Positions 7,823 through 16,696 of a DNA stretch of 32,764 nucleotides are shown one piece after another. The stretch comes from Methanobrevibacter olleyae (GTDB taxonomy: Archaea > Methanobacteriota > Methanobacteria > Methanobacteriales > Methanobacteriaceae). The DNA is taken from contig NZ_FOTL01000027.1 of assembly GCF_900114585.1 (NCBI RefSeq), forward strand, positions 1 to 32,764. The letters run 5' to 3'. The notes under the pieces are model-generated. The model was given only the letters and a program-made list of their open reading frames with translations, searched no databases and was not told the DNA's origin. The translations under genes were made by a program, and so were the position numbers. Positions within the stretch are counted from its first letter, which is position 1. Every line of letters begins with the position of its first letter.

Positions 7823-9040
7823 TTGAGCGATAAAATAGTTATATCCCCAACATCTCGTCAAGAAGGTCATGCAGAACTTGTCATGGAAATTGACGATGAA
7901 GGGATAGTTACCAAAGGTAGATACTTCAGTATCACACCTGTCAGAGGCTTAGAGAAAATGGTTACAGGTAAAGCACCTGAGTCTGCACCAGTTCTTTGTC
8001 AAAGAATCTGTGGGGTATGTCCAATACCTCATACAATGGCATCTGTTGAAGCAATGGATGACTCTTTAGACATTGAAATTCCAAAAGCAGCGGCATTGTT
8101 AAGAGAATTAACAATATCTGCTTCTAACTTAAACAGTCATGCAATTCACCATTTCTTAGTTGCACCTGACTTCGTACCTGAGGATCTTTTCAAAACTGCA
8201 GTTGACAGTGTTGGAACAATTAGGAAAAATGCACAATATGTTGTAGATATGGTTGCTGGTGAAGGTATCCACCCATCTGATGTCAGAATTGGTGGTATGG
8301 CAAGAAACCTTTCAGAACTTGCACGTAAAAAATTATACACCAGACTTAAAGCATTAGTCCCAGTATTAGACAATCATGTTGAATTAATAACTAATTTAGT
8401 CCTTGAAAAGGATATTCCTGAAGGATTAGGTGTTATTGATGCTCCTGTATTTGCAAGTGATGTTGTTTACGGTAAAAGAGAATTCTTCGATCTTGATAGA
8501 TTTACTGAAATTGTACCAGAATTATGGTATGATGATCCAGAAATTGGTAAAAGAGCATGTACTACTGTACCATTATACGATGGTTTAAATGTAGAAACTG
8601 GTCCTAGAGCAAGATTAGATAGATTCCAAGCTTACAAAGAAAGAGGTGTTGTAGCTCAACACTTAGCTAGAGCTCGTGAAATGAAAACTTACCTTTCCAG
8701 AGCTATTGCTATCTTAGATGAATTAGATACTTCTGCCCCTACTCTCGCAGATTTTGACCCAAGAGGTACCAATAAATTAGGTATAGGTGTAATAGAAGCT
8801 CCTAGAGGAACTGATATTCACTTAGCACAAGTAAAAGATGGAAAAACTGCATTTTACAGTGCTTTAGTACCAACTACTTGGAACATCCCAACTATGGGTC
8901 CTGCAACTGAAGGATTCCATCATGAATGGGGACCTCATGTTATTAGAGCTTACGACCCATGTTTATCTTGTGCAACTCATGTAATGGTAGTTGACGATGA
9001 AGATAAATCTATAGTCGAAAATAAAATGGTGAGAATTTAA
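7823..9040 (+). CDS. frhA: Coenzyme F420-reducing hydrogenase, alpha subunit
   Basis: This is the catalytic large subunit of the F420-reducing [NiFe] hydrogenase, which couples H2 oxidation to F420 reduction in hydrogenotrophic methanogens. The protein has 405 residues. [10 protein letters not shown] near the N-terminus and DPCLSCATH near the C-terminus give the four nickel-iron ligands C63, C66, C380 and C383. The Cys in the last motif means this is not a selenocysteine version. The segment after the final His (VMVVDDEDK...MVRI) is the peptide that the maturation protease removes. The frame reaches a GTG at 7814, but that triplet is part of the Shine-Dalgarno GAGGTGA. TTG 7823 gives the family N-terminus [19 protein letters not shown]. 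It is first in frhADGB. Codon choice is more C-rich than in the adhesins, as expected for high expression. Confidence 0.96.
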   Translation: MSDKIVISPTSRQEGHAELVMEIDDEGIVTKGRYFSITPVRGLEKMVTGKAPESAPVLCQRICGVCPIPHTMASVEAMDDSLDIEIPKAAALLRELTISASNLNSHAIHHFLVAPDFVPEDLFKTAVDSVGTIRKNAQYVVDMVAGEGIHPSDVRIGGMARNLSELARKKLYTRLKALVPVLDNHVELITNLVLEKDIPEGLGVIDAPVFASDVVYGKREFFDLDRFTEIVPELWYDDPEIGKRACTTVPLYDGLNVETGPRARLDRFQAYKERGVVAQHLARAREMKTYLSRAIAILDELDTSAPTLADFDPRGTNKLGIGVIEAPRGTDIHLAQVKDGKTAFYSALVPTTWNIPTMGPATEGFHHEWGPHVIRAYDPCLSCATHVMVVDDEDKSIVENKMVRI

Positions 9041-9069
9041 ATTAATTTATTTTAATAGGATGGAAATTT

Positions 9070-9546
9070 ATGCCTTATGACACAGCAAGATTAGTAGTTG
9101 GATGTGGAAACATCTTGTTTAAAGATGATGGATTTGGGCCAACAGTTATTCATAAGATTGAAGAAAAACTTCAAAATGGGGAAATTGAAAAACCTGAAGA
9201 TACTCAGTTTATTGATGCAGGAACTGGAGCAACACATTTTATCTTTTCCATGCCTGATGACAATTGGAAAAAAATAATTGTAATTGATGTTGTAGAATGG
9301 GATGCAGAACCTGGTACCCTTAGATATTTCAGTCCTTATGACATGCCTAAAGGTAAGTATGAAAATGCACATACATGGCCTGTAGAAGAACCACTTCATG
9401 ATTTAGCGGATAGAGGCATTGAAGTTGTTATTGTTGGTTGTAAACCCGCAGAGATTACTGCACCTGATGTTGATTTGGGCCTTACAGAGCCGGTAGAGGC
9501 AGCTATTCCAGAAGCTATTGAAATGATATTAAAAGAACTTAATTAG
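9070..9546 (+). CDS. frhD: F420 hydrogenase maturation protease
   Basis: This 158-residue endopeptidase of the HyaD/HybD family is not part of the mature enzyme. It clips the C-terminal tail of FrhA once nickel is in place. The family start [16 protein letters not shown] (residues 9-24) includes the acidic nickel-sensing position. [12 protein letters not shown] and [12 protein letters not shown] follow, and the C-terminal [21 protein letters not shown] holds the usual strand and loop. The complete length is normal. It begins 29 bases after frhA, with GGATGG just upstream as a weak Shine-Dalgarno sequence. The next gene, frhG, begins 10 bases after it, which fits one operon. Confidence 0.94.
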   Translation: MPYDTARLVVGCGNILFKDDGFGPTVIHKIEEKLQNGEIEKPEDTQFIDAGTGATHFIFSMPDDNWKKIIVIDVVEWDAEPGTLRYFSPYDMPKGKYENAHTWPVEEPLHDLADRGIEVVIVGCKPAEITAPDVDLGLTEPVEAAIPEAIEMILKELN

Positions 9547-9556
9547 GGGTTTAGCA

Positions 9557-10495
9557 ATGCTTGCAAGAATTAAAAACAGTATTAGAAAATTTTTAGGCCT
9601 TGAAGCTAAACCGGATGAAGATGATGATGCAAAAGCTAAACTAAAACAAGAAATTAAAAAAGAAGTTGAAGCTCAATCCAAGCCTGCTGAAGATGCTAAA
9701 AAAGAAGCAGATGCTAAAAGAGCTGAAGAAGAGGCAAAACAAGCAGAATCATCTGAAATAACTAATGAATCTTCAACTCAGGAGGTTGAAAAAGTGGCTG
9801 ACAAACCAAAAATAGGATATATTCACATGAGTGGTTGTACTGGAGACGGTATGTCATTAACTGAAAACTATGACATTCTCTCAACCTTACTCACTGATAT
9901 GGTGGACATTGTTTACGGAACAACTTTAGTAGATTTATGGGAAATGCCTGAAATGGATTTAGCATTAGTCGAAGGGTCTGTCTGTTTACAAGATGAACAC
10001 AGTGTAAAAGAACTTATGGAAGTAAGAGAAAAAGCAGGATTAGTTTGCGCATTTGGATCTTGTGCAATGACTGGTTGTTTCACTCGTTACTCACGTGGTG
10101 GACAATTAGCTCAACCAAAACATGAATCATTTGTACCAATTTCTGACTTAGTAAAAGTAGATTGTGCTATTCCAGGATGCCCAGCATCCCCAGAGATTAT
10201 TGCAAAAGTTGTAGTTGCATTAATTAACGGAGACATGGATTACTTACAACCTATGTTAGATATGGCAGCATGCAACTTAGCGTGTGGTTGTGACTTACAA
10301 ACAAATGTTGTAAGCAGAGCATTATGTACTGGTTGTGGAACTTGTGTATTAGCTTGTCCAACTAGAGCTCTTGAAATGATAGAAGGTAGACCTTCCCACA
10401 ATAAAAACAGATGTATTAAATGTGGTGCATGTTCTACTCACTGTCCAAGAACATGGTTCCCTGAAGAGCAAATCAAAAAAGACTTAGGATTATAG
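9557..10495 (+). CDS. frhG: F420-reducing hydrogenase, gamma subunit
   Basis: This is the small, electron-transfer subunit. Residues 1-23 ([23 protein letters not shown]) are a conserved start. About 55 residues of Lys/Glu/Ala-rich, probably helical sequence follow. From 83 comes the [NiFe] small-subunit core: GCTGD with C94 and D97 (the family has an Asp in the proximal-cluster motif), [21 protein letters not shown] and PGCPASPE. The last 70 residues hold two ferredoxin-type motifs, [12 protein letters not shown] and [12 protein letters not shown], which bind two [4Fe-4S] clusters passing electrons to FrhB. At 312 residues it is longer than the Methanothermobacter protein as I remember it (near 275); the extra length is in the charged linker. 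AGGGG lies 9 bases before ATG 9557. A second in-frame start signal is at 9794. Confidence 0.95.
   Translation: MLARIKNSIRKFLGLEAKPDEDDDAKAKLKQEIKKEVEAQSKPAEDAKKEADAKRAEEEAKQAESSEITNESSTQEVEKVADKPKIGYIHMSGCTGDGMSLTENYDILSTLLTDMVDIVYGTTLVDLWEMPEMDLALVEGSVCLQDEHSVKELMEVREKAGLVCAFGSCAMTGCFTRYSRGGQLAQPKHESFVPISDLVKVDCAIPGCPASPEIIAKVVVALINGDMDYLQPMLDMAACNLACGCDLQTNVVSRALCTGCGTCVLACPTRALEMIEGRPSHNKNRCIKCGACSTHCPRTWFPEEQIKKDLGL
9780..9796 (+). promoter_or_regulatory. Internal Shine-Dalgarno and GTG within frhG
   Basis: AGGAGG at 9780-9785 is followed, eight bases later, by an in-frame GTG at 9794-9796 (codon 80). It stands at the junction between the charged linker and the conserved core. Initiation here would give a 233-residue core protein. 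Confidence 0.35.
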
Positions 10496-10507
10496 GAGGA
10501 TATTAAA

Positions 10508-11353
10508 ATGGCATTCGGTACATATAAAGAAGTAGTATCTGCTAGAGCTACTGATAAACAAATCCAAAAAGTCGCACAAGATGGTGGAATCGTAACAGCT
10601 TTATTAACTTATGCTTTAGAGGAAAATATTATTGAAGGTGCAATCGTAGCTGGTGACACCGAAGATGCATGGAAACCAGAACCTACTATTGCAATGACTC
10701 CAGAAGAAATTATTGCAGCAGCAGGTACTAAATACACCTTCTCTCCAAATGCAATCAAATTAAAAGAAGCTGTAAGACAATATGGTCTTGAAAAGATTGG
10801 AACTGTAGGAACTCCTTGTCAAATAATGGGATTAAGAAAAATGCAATCTTATCCATTTTCTACCAGATTTGTTGCAGATAAAATTGCATTATTAATCGGT
10901 ATTTTCTGTATGGAAAACTTCCCAAGAGATTCCTTAAAAACTTTTGTAGAAGGAAAAATGAATTCTTCCTTAGAAAATGTTAACAAGATGGATATTGGAA
11001 AAGGAAAATTCTGGATTACTGATCCTGAAAAAGAATCTGGACTTGCATTAAAAGAAACCCACGGATATGAACAAGCTGGATGTAACATTTGTCTTGACTA
11101 TGTTGCAGAATTAGCTGATCTATCTACTGGATCTGTAGGTTCTCCAGATGGATGGTCTACTGTGTTCACTAGAACTGACAGTGGAGCAGACATCTTTACC
11201 GCAGCTGTTGAAGCTGGTGTAATCGAAACCAAATCTATGGATGATGTAAAACCAGGTTTAGAATTACTCGAAAAATTAACTAACGGTAAAAAGGATAAAG
11301 GTAGACAAGAGATTGAAAGAAGAGTTAATATGGGACTTTCAACTCCTTTCTAA
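10508..11353 (+). CDS. frhB: F420-reducing hydrogenase, beta subunit
   Basis: This 281-residue flavoprotein takes electrons from FrhG through a [4Fe-4S] cluster and FAD and reduces F420. Family signatures in order: [15 protein letters not shown] (about 26-40), the Cys loop [27 protein letters not shown], the cluster segment [21 protein letters not shown], and [16 protein letters not shown]. Length and ends are those of a complete FrhB. AGGAGG at 10494-10499 gives the ATG at 10508 a good ribosome binding site that overlaps the frhG stop, so the last two genes are translationally close. A T-rich tract after 11360 probably ends the operon. Confidence 0.96.
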   Translation: MAFGTYKEVVSARATDKQIQKVAQDGGIVTALLTYALEENIIEGAIVAGDTEDAWKPEPTIAMTPEEIIAAAGTKYTFSPNAIKLKEAVRQYGLEKIGTVGTPCQIMGLRKMQSYPFSTRFVADKIALLIGIFCMENFPRDSLKTFVEGKMNSSLENVNKMDIGKGKFWITDPEKESGLALKETHGYEQAGCNICLDYVAELADLSTGSVGSPDGWSTVFTRTDSGADIFTAAVEAGVIETKSMDDVKPGLELLEKLTNGKKDKGRQEIERRVNMGLSTPF

Positions 11354-11724
11354 ACTCTTTTTTCTTTTTTCTTTTTTATTTAATTTCTTTATTCTTCTAT
11401 TTTTTTTAAAATTTTCAACTATTTTTAACTATTTTTAAGTATTTTTCACTATTTTTAACTACTTTGAAATGATTTATCTTAATTTAGCATTTTTCTTTTT
11501 TGCACTGATTTCTTATTTTTAAAATTAGAACCATTTTTTAATTTAATCAAAATAATAATTAATAGTAATTAATAGTAATTAATAATAATTAAATAATAAC
11601 TTGAATTATTTTTTCAGATTTAATCAAACAATTAATATATAATAAAATAAAAACTCTAATATAACATATACAATTATAATTTAATAATAATAATAAATTT
11701 GAATTTAGATTATCTGGGAAAATT
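11354..11724. other. Intergenic region: frh terminator and adhesin upstream DNA
   Basis: Runs of T between 11356 and 11415, and the repeated phrase aactattttt to about 11460, look like an oligo-T terminator zone after frhB. A short tandem repeat of taattaatag lies at about 11556-11590. No gene is visible. No clear Shine-Dalgarno sequence precedes ATG 11725. Confidence 0.5.
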
Positions 11725-14700
11725 ATGAAGAAATTAAGTAAAATTGGTATATTATCATTTTTTATTATTTTAAGCATTTCTTTTGCAAGTGCTTCAGACT
11801 TAGATAATGATAATAATCAATATTGTATTAGCGAAAATATTATTAGTGAAAATAATATTCAAGAGATTTCTATTGATGAAGCTTCTGTTACTCAAGAGAT
11901 GGGAGAGGATATCTCTTTAAATGAAAAAATAGAAAATAAGCCATCTTTTTCTAATTCTAATCAATTTTATGATGTAAATTATGATGTGGATTATAAAAAT
12001 TCTGATTTAAGCTATAAAAATTGTGATGCGAGTTATATTGATAATATTGATAATAATTATAACGATTGTACTGATTATAATAATTATAATAATCGTAATG
12101 ATTATAAAGATTATAATAATTATAATAATTATAATAATTGTAATAATTATGAGGTGTTTGATTCTCGCTTGATTGTTGATAATGAAATTAATGAAAAAAA
12201 CTCTCAAAAAGGTCTTTTATCTTTACAGCCTAGTGAAAATATACATAAACTAAGCCCTAGTAATTATTCAAGATATTTCAAAAATTCTTATGTAAATACA
12301 TCTATTGTTAAATCTGGAGATATTATTGATTTATCTGGTAATTTTAATAAAGTGAATTTTACATTTACAATTCCTTGCTCAATTACAAGTAGCTTAAATG
12401 ATGCTTATCTTACTAACTGTGTAATTAAATATGAAAACCTTAACTCTACAACTTATTCAAATGTTTCTAATTTGAAATTTACAACAGATATTGAAAAACA
12501 TCCATCTGTTTATATAGTTTATTCAAGCCATGTAAATGTTTTTAACTGTAATGCTTATTCTACTGGTGCAAATAGCAATCCAACTCTTTTAGTAGGTTCT
12601 AGATATTGTAATATTCACCATAATGTTTTTGAAACTACTTTTACCGGTTATATGAATATGTCTTGGAAACGTGCAGGTATTTTACTTGGTGAGTCTCATT
12701 ATAATAATATTTATTCTAATTTTGTAACTGTTAAAGACTCAAATCCTATTTATTTAACAACTTATGGCTTTGATAAATCTAATTACAACAATATTTATAA
12801 TAACACTGTCACATCTTCTGCTATTAGTGAAGAAACTGGTTTACATAATCCTTCTGCATGGGCTTATGGTATTCATATAATGGGAGATTATAATAGCATT
12901 ATAAATAATACAATTTATAATCTGTATAGGGGAGTAGATTCGGAAGGTAGCTTTAACCAGATTATTGGCAACAAGATTTATAATTTAGTAGGAAGTTATT
13001 ATGAAGGAAATAATGGTACTGATGGTGGAGATTATGGAATTCATGCCTCTTATAGTAATGTAATTATTAATAATACAATTCAGGATAGTAAAATAACCGG
13101 GTCTGCTATTTATATTAGTGTAAATTGCACTGCTTTAGATAATGTCATTCAAAATATATCTGGAGCAAATGCTATTGAATTTTCTATTTCTGGGTCCAAT
13201 ACTTTAGTGGATAATAATTTAATTAATATGACTTCAGGTAATGGTATTTACATTAGAGGAAATATGACAAATGTAACTTTATCTAAGAATATTATTAGCT
13301 CTCCCGATGCTACAGCTATTTTAATCAAGGCCTTGTCAAAAGCAAAGTATCCGGATTTTATTATCATTGAAAACAATATGATCCTTGATTTTAATAGAAG
13401 TGCTATTGATTTTTCAGATATTGAATCTAAGGCAAATATTAGCTCATTGAATAATTCTATTATTATAACTAACGCTACATTTTTTAATACATTTGACAAT
13501 CAAGGATTCTTAAAAAATCAAAAATCTATTGACTATATTTTATTTAAAGGAATCTTCTCTAATTTGCCTATTGATTCAATCACAATTAATCAAAATATCT
13601 CTATTTTAGGTTTAGATTCTCAAATTATGGATATTCCTTTCATCATTAATTCTTCAAACATTAAAATTGAAAATATTTCATTAAATATTGGAAAGAGTAT
13701 TGATGCTTTTTATTTAGATAATGTTGAGAATATAAGCTTTATAAATAATACTATAATTGTAGATTCTAAAAACTATGCTTTAGTTTTAAATAATTCAAAA
13801 ATTAGCATGCTTGATAATTTCATTATTATTAATGATTATAATCCAGCTATATTAAATGATAACGCAAGTTATATTTTATATGGTGAAAATATTATTCAAA
13901 CGTTATTTGATATTGATATTCTATCGCTTAATGATTCTATATTTAAAATCACGGTATATATTGTAGGTGATGATAATTATAATTCATTATTTAATTCGGA
14001 AGGAAAGTTTTATGATGATTTTGATATAACTATTGGAGATACTTTGAAAATTGCTAATTTAACTAATAAAACTATTAGAATTGATATACCATTAATCATT
14101 TCATCTTATAAAGATTCTATAATTAATAATTCCACTATAATATTGGAGGATATGGCTTCAAATACCAGTATCACTAATTTAAAATTTAAATTAGAAAACA
14201 ATAGTATCAATAAAGATTTTTCATTTATTAGAATTAAAGATGGAGTATCTAACTTAATCATTGCGAATAATCAGTTTTATGTTTCTAATATTAGTGGTGA
14301 AGCTAGTTTATCTGCTGTTAAAATTCTTGGATTTGATGAGGGTGCTAGAAATATAAAATTATTAAATAATATTTTTAATTTATCTGCAGATTCAGCTTCT
14401 GTTTTAGCTATTTCTGTACTTAATGAAGGATTGGATAATTATAATGAAATTACAGATGCTTTATCAATTTTGAATAATGATATTTATATTTACAATAGTC
14501 ATGAAGATGGTTTGGCTTATGGAATTAATATAGTAAACAGTAATAACTTAGAGATATCCTCTAATAATGTTTATTCTAATGGAAATACTGCATTTGGTGT
14601 TTATATTAGCAAAGTAACAAACTACATTATAAAAGAAAATCTTATTGATGTAAGTGGCTTTAATTATCAAAAATTTATTCATTATCTTAATTCAATAGAT

Positions 14701-16272
14701 TTCAATAATGGATCTTATGATTTTAATATAGCTAGTTATATATCTGAGAATCTGACTAATACTGATTCAGCTATTTGTGTAGAAAATTGTCAAAATCCAG
14801 TATTAAGAACTAATGAGCTTTATGAAAACGGTGCTTTAGTAAGTGTCATTCATTCTAATAATCCTAGTCAAGATATTCAAAATATTATTAAAAGTTCAAG
14901 TAATGGGGATATTATTTATTTAGGAAACAATGTTTATTCTATTAAATATTCTTTAATAATTAATAAATCTATTAGTTTAGTAGGTGGAACTTTAGTAGAT
15001 AATATTGATTCAAGTGGAGGGGGCTTATTGGATAATATTAATTTAGAAAATAATAATCCTTTGTTTATAATATTACCTAAATCTAATCTTCAAAATACTG
15101 TTAATTTGCTTAATATGACTGTGATATTTGATAATAATGATTTGTTTGTTTTATCTCTCTTAAAAAATTCTACAAATCCAATAGACATTGATTATCCTAT
15201 CATTAATATTAAAAATAATACTTTCCTAAAAATGAATAATGAACTTGATGGAGAATCAATCAATCTTATTAAATCAATTGCAGAAAGGGCTTTATTAAAG
15301 TTTATAAATAATATTAATCTTGAAAATAACAATCTTATAGAGAATATGAATCAGATTAGATATTATCTCTTTAATGATTCTAGTTCTAATGAAATTAATT
15401 TTAAAAATGGCATTAAAACTATTATTGTATCTAATAATTTAGTTTGTACTGCCTTAGATAAAGATATTTATGGAAATAGTATGAAATATTTTGAAGCTAA
15501 ATTATTAGATGAAAATAATAATCCTTTAGCAAGTAAATCAATTTATATTTCATATAACAATGCAATTTATAATCTTATAAGTGATTCTAATGGAATTATT
15601 AAATTAGCAGTTGGTATCAATACTTATGGAATTTATAATCTTCTAATTAGCTTTCTTGGTGATAGTAGATATGGTGCTTCATTTTCAGGAGCTAAATTAA
15701 CTGTCAATAAACAAAAGGCAAGTTTAACAGTTCCAAACAAATCTTATCTAGTAACAGCAAATAAATATTTGACAGCTACATTTAAAGATATAAATGGCAA
15801 AGCAATTAAAAATAAAAAGATTAGTTTTATTTTAAATGGCAAAACTTATAGGGTTTATACCAATTCAAAAGGGGTCGCTACTGTTAAAGTTAAAATAAGT
15901 GCTGCTAAAACTTATACTGTCACAGTTAATTATGAGGGGGATAGTGTTTATAGTTCAATTAGTAAATCTTCAAAATTTTATATTAAAAAGATTAGCACAA
16001 AGCTTATTGTAAAAAACAGATCTTATAAAAAATCTAAAAAGATTAAAAAACTAACTGCCACCTTAAAGACAAAAAGTGGAAAAGCTATTGCTAAAAAGAA
16101 ATTAACTTTCATTGTAAATGGTAAGAAATACACTGTAAAAACAAATAAAAAAGGGGTAGCTACTTTTAAAGTTAATTTACCTAAAAAGAAAACTTATAAG
16201 CTTAGAGTTAAGTTTGCAGGGGATAATATTTATCTAAAAGCAAGCAAAAAAGCTAAAGTTAAAATAAAATGA
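11725..16272 (+). CDS. Adhesin-like surface protein, beta-helix plus three Ig-like domains
   Basis: This is a secreted surface protein of 1515 residues. A Sec signal (about 1-23) ends in FASASD. Residues near 85-145 are an Asn/Tyr/Asp low-complexity stretch with DYNNYNN repeats. Module 1 begins at about 176 (PSNYSRYFKN, then SGDIIDLSGNF), followed by many beta-helix-like rungs of the type NNTI/NNxI, including a GGDYGIHA segment. A second module begins near 748 (DDNYNSLFNSEG). Three Ig-like domains of about 95 residues start near 1233, 1331 and 1424. The last is very Lys-rich and ends KAKVKIK, perhaps binding the pseudomurein wall by charge. The beta-helix class includes carbohydrate-binding and carbohydrate-cleaving folds, but no catalytic site is evident. 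Host-cell or syntroph binding is inference. The start has no clear Shine-Dalgarno sequence. Confidence 0.85.
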   Translation: MKKLSKIGILSFFIILSISFASASDLDNDNNQYCISENIISENNIQEISIDEASVTQEMGEDISLNEKIENKPSFSNSNQFYDVNYDVDYKNSDLSYKNCDASYIDNIDNNYNDCTDYNNYNNRNDYKDYNNYNNYNNCNNYEVFDSRLIVDNEINEKNSQKGLLSLQPSENIHKLSPSNYSRYFKNSYVNTSIVKSGDIIDLSGNFNKVNFTFTIPCSITSSLNDAYLTNCVIKYENLNSTTYSNVSNLKFTTDIEKHPSVYIVYSSHVNVFNCNAYSTGANSNPTLLVGSRYCNIHHNVFETTFTGYMNMSWKRAGILLGESHYNNIYSNFVTVKDSNPIYLTTYGFDKSNYNNIYNNTVTSSAISEETGLHNPSAWAYGIHIMGDYNSIINNTIYNLYRGVDSEGSFNQIIGNKIYNLVGSYYEGNNGTDGGDYGIHASYSNVIINNTIQDSKITGSAIYISVNCTALDNVIQNISGANAIEFSISGSNTLVDNNLINMTSGNGIYIRGNMTNVTLSKNIISSPDATAILIKALSKAKYPDFIIIENNMILDFNRSAIDFSDIESKANISSLNNSIIITNATFFNTFDNQGFLKNQKSIDYILFKGIFSNLPIDSITINQNISILGLDSQIMDIPFIINSSNIKIENISLNIGKSIDAFYLDNVENISFINNTIIVDSKNYALVLNNSKISMLDNFIIINDYNPAILNDNASYILYGENIIQTLFDIDILSLNDSIFKITVYIVGDDNYNSLFNSEGKFYDDFDITIGDTLKIANLTNKTIRIDIPLIISSYKDSIINNSTIILEDMASNTSITNLKFKLENNSINKDFSFIRIKDGVSNLIIANNQFYVSNISGEASLSAVKILGFDEGARNIKLLNNIFNLSADSASVLAISVLNEGLDNYNEITDALSILNNDIYIYNSHEDGLAYGINIVNSNNLEISSNNVYSNGNTAFGVYISKVTNYIIKENLIDVSGFNYQKFIHYLNSIDFNNGSYDFNIASYISENLTNTDSAICVENCQNPVLRTNELYENGALVSVIHSNNPSQDIQNIIKSSSNGDIIYLGNNVYSIKYSLIINKSISLVGGTLVDNIDSSGGGLLDNINLENNNPLFIILPKSNLQNTVNLLNMTVIFDNNDLFVLSLLKNSTNPIDIDYPIINIKNNTFLKMNNELDGESINLIKSIAERALLKFINNINLENNNLIENMNQIRYYLFNDSSSNEINFKNGIKTIIVSNNLVCTALDKDIYGNSMKYFEAKLLDENNNPLASKSIYISYNNAIYNLISDSNGIIKLAVGINTYGIYNLLISFLGDSRYGASFSGAKLTVNKQKASLTVPNKSYLVTANKYLTATFKDINGKAIKNKKISFILNGKTYRVYTNSKGVATVKVKISAAKTYTVTVNYEGDSVYSSISKSSKFYIKKISTKLIVKNRSYKKSKKIKKLTATLKTKSGKAIAKKKLTFIVNGKKYTVKTNKKGVATFKVNLPKKKTYKLRVKFAGDNIYLKASKKAKVKIK
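12057..12152 (+). repeat. Short-unit coding repeat (Asn/Tyr)
   Basis: The DNA is built of near-perfect 9-base units such as ttataataa, encoding NYN/DYN strings in the low-complexity part of the adhesin at 11725. Because the unit is a multiple of three, gain or loss changes length without breaking the frame. Confidence 0.7.
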
Positions 16273-16696
16273 TTTATTTGATGAATATTTTCCTGCTATT
16301 TTTTATTTATTTTTATTTTTTTTAAATTTTTCTTATTTAATTTACGAAATCCTCGTCTGTTTTTACTTTATTTTTTTTTAAATTTTTCTTATTTAACTTA
16401 TGAAATCCTAGTCTGTTTTTACTTTATTTTTTTTTAAATTTTTCTTATTTAACTTATGAAATCCTCGTCTGTTTTTACTTTATTTTTTCTAAATTCATTA
16501 TTACTTTAAAATAATTTTGAATATTAAATCAAATATAATTTATTTTTTATAAAATTTAATAGAAAACTTTTTTAATAGTTATATAAATATATATTACCAA
16601 TCAAAACTTTTCAAGTATTTTGGTTAAATTTGTAAATTTTTTTTTAAAAAAAATTAGCATATATGAATTATGAATTTAGGAAGAGGTTTTTTTGTT
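16273..16696. other. Intergenic region with a 56-bp triplicated T-rich unit
   Basis: The first half is the tandem repeat listed next. The second half is A+T-rich upstream DNA of the next adhesin, with a TATA-like run ttatataaatatatatta at about 16580-16597. No gene is visible. Confidence 0.55.
16325..16492 (+). repeat. 56-bp tandem repeat, three copies, terminator-like
   Basis: Units begin at 16325, 16381 and 16437. Each contains gaaatcctcgtctg or a one-base variant, followed by tttttactttatttttt. Differences are few. The T-rich end of each unit, right after a long surface-protein gene, suggests a terminator that has been copied in tandem. Confidence 0.75.

Noticed and set aside
7823-9040. 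Selenocysteine in FrhA
   Set aside because: The C-terminal motif DPCLSC is encoded by Cys codons, with no in-frame TGA.
16325-16492. CRISPR-like array
   Set aside because: The three units are adjacent whole copies with no unique spacers and no cas genes in the window.
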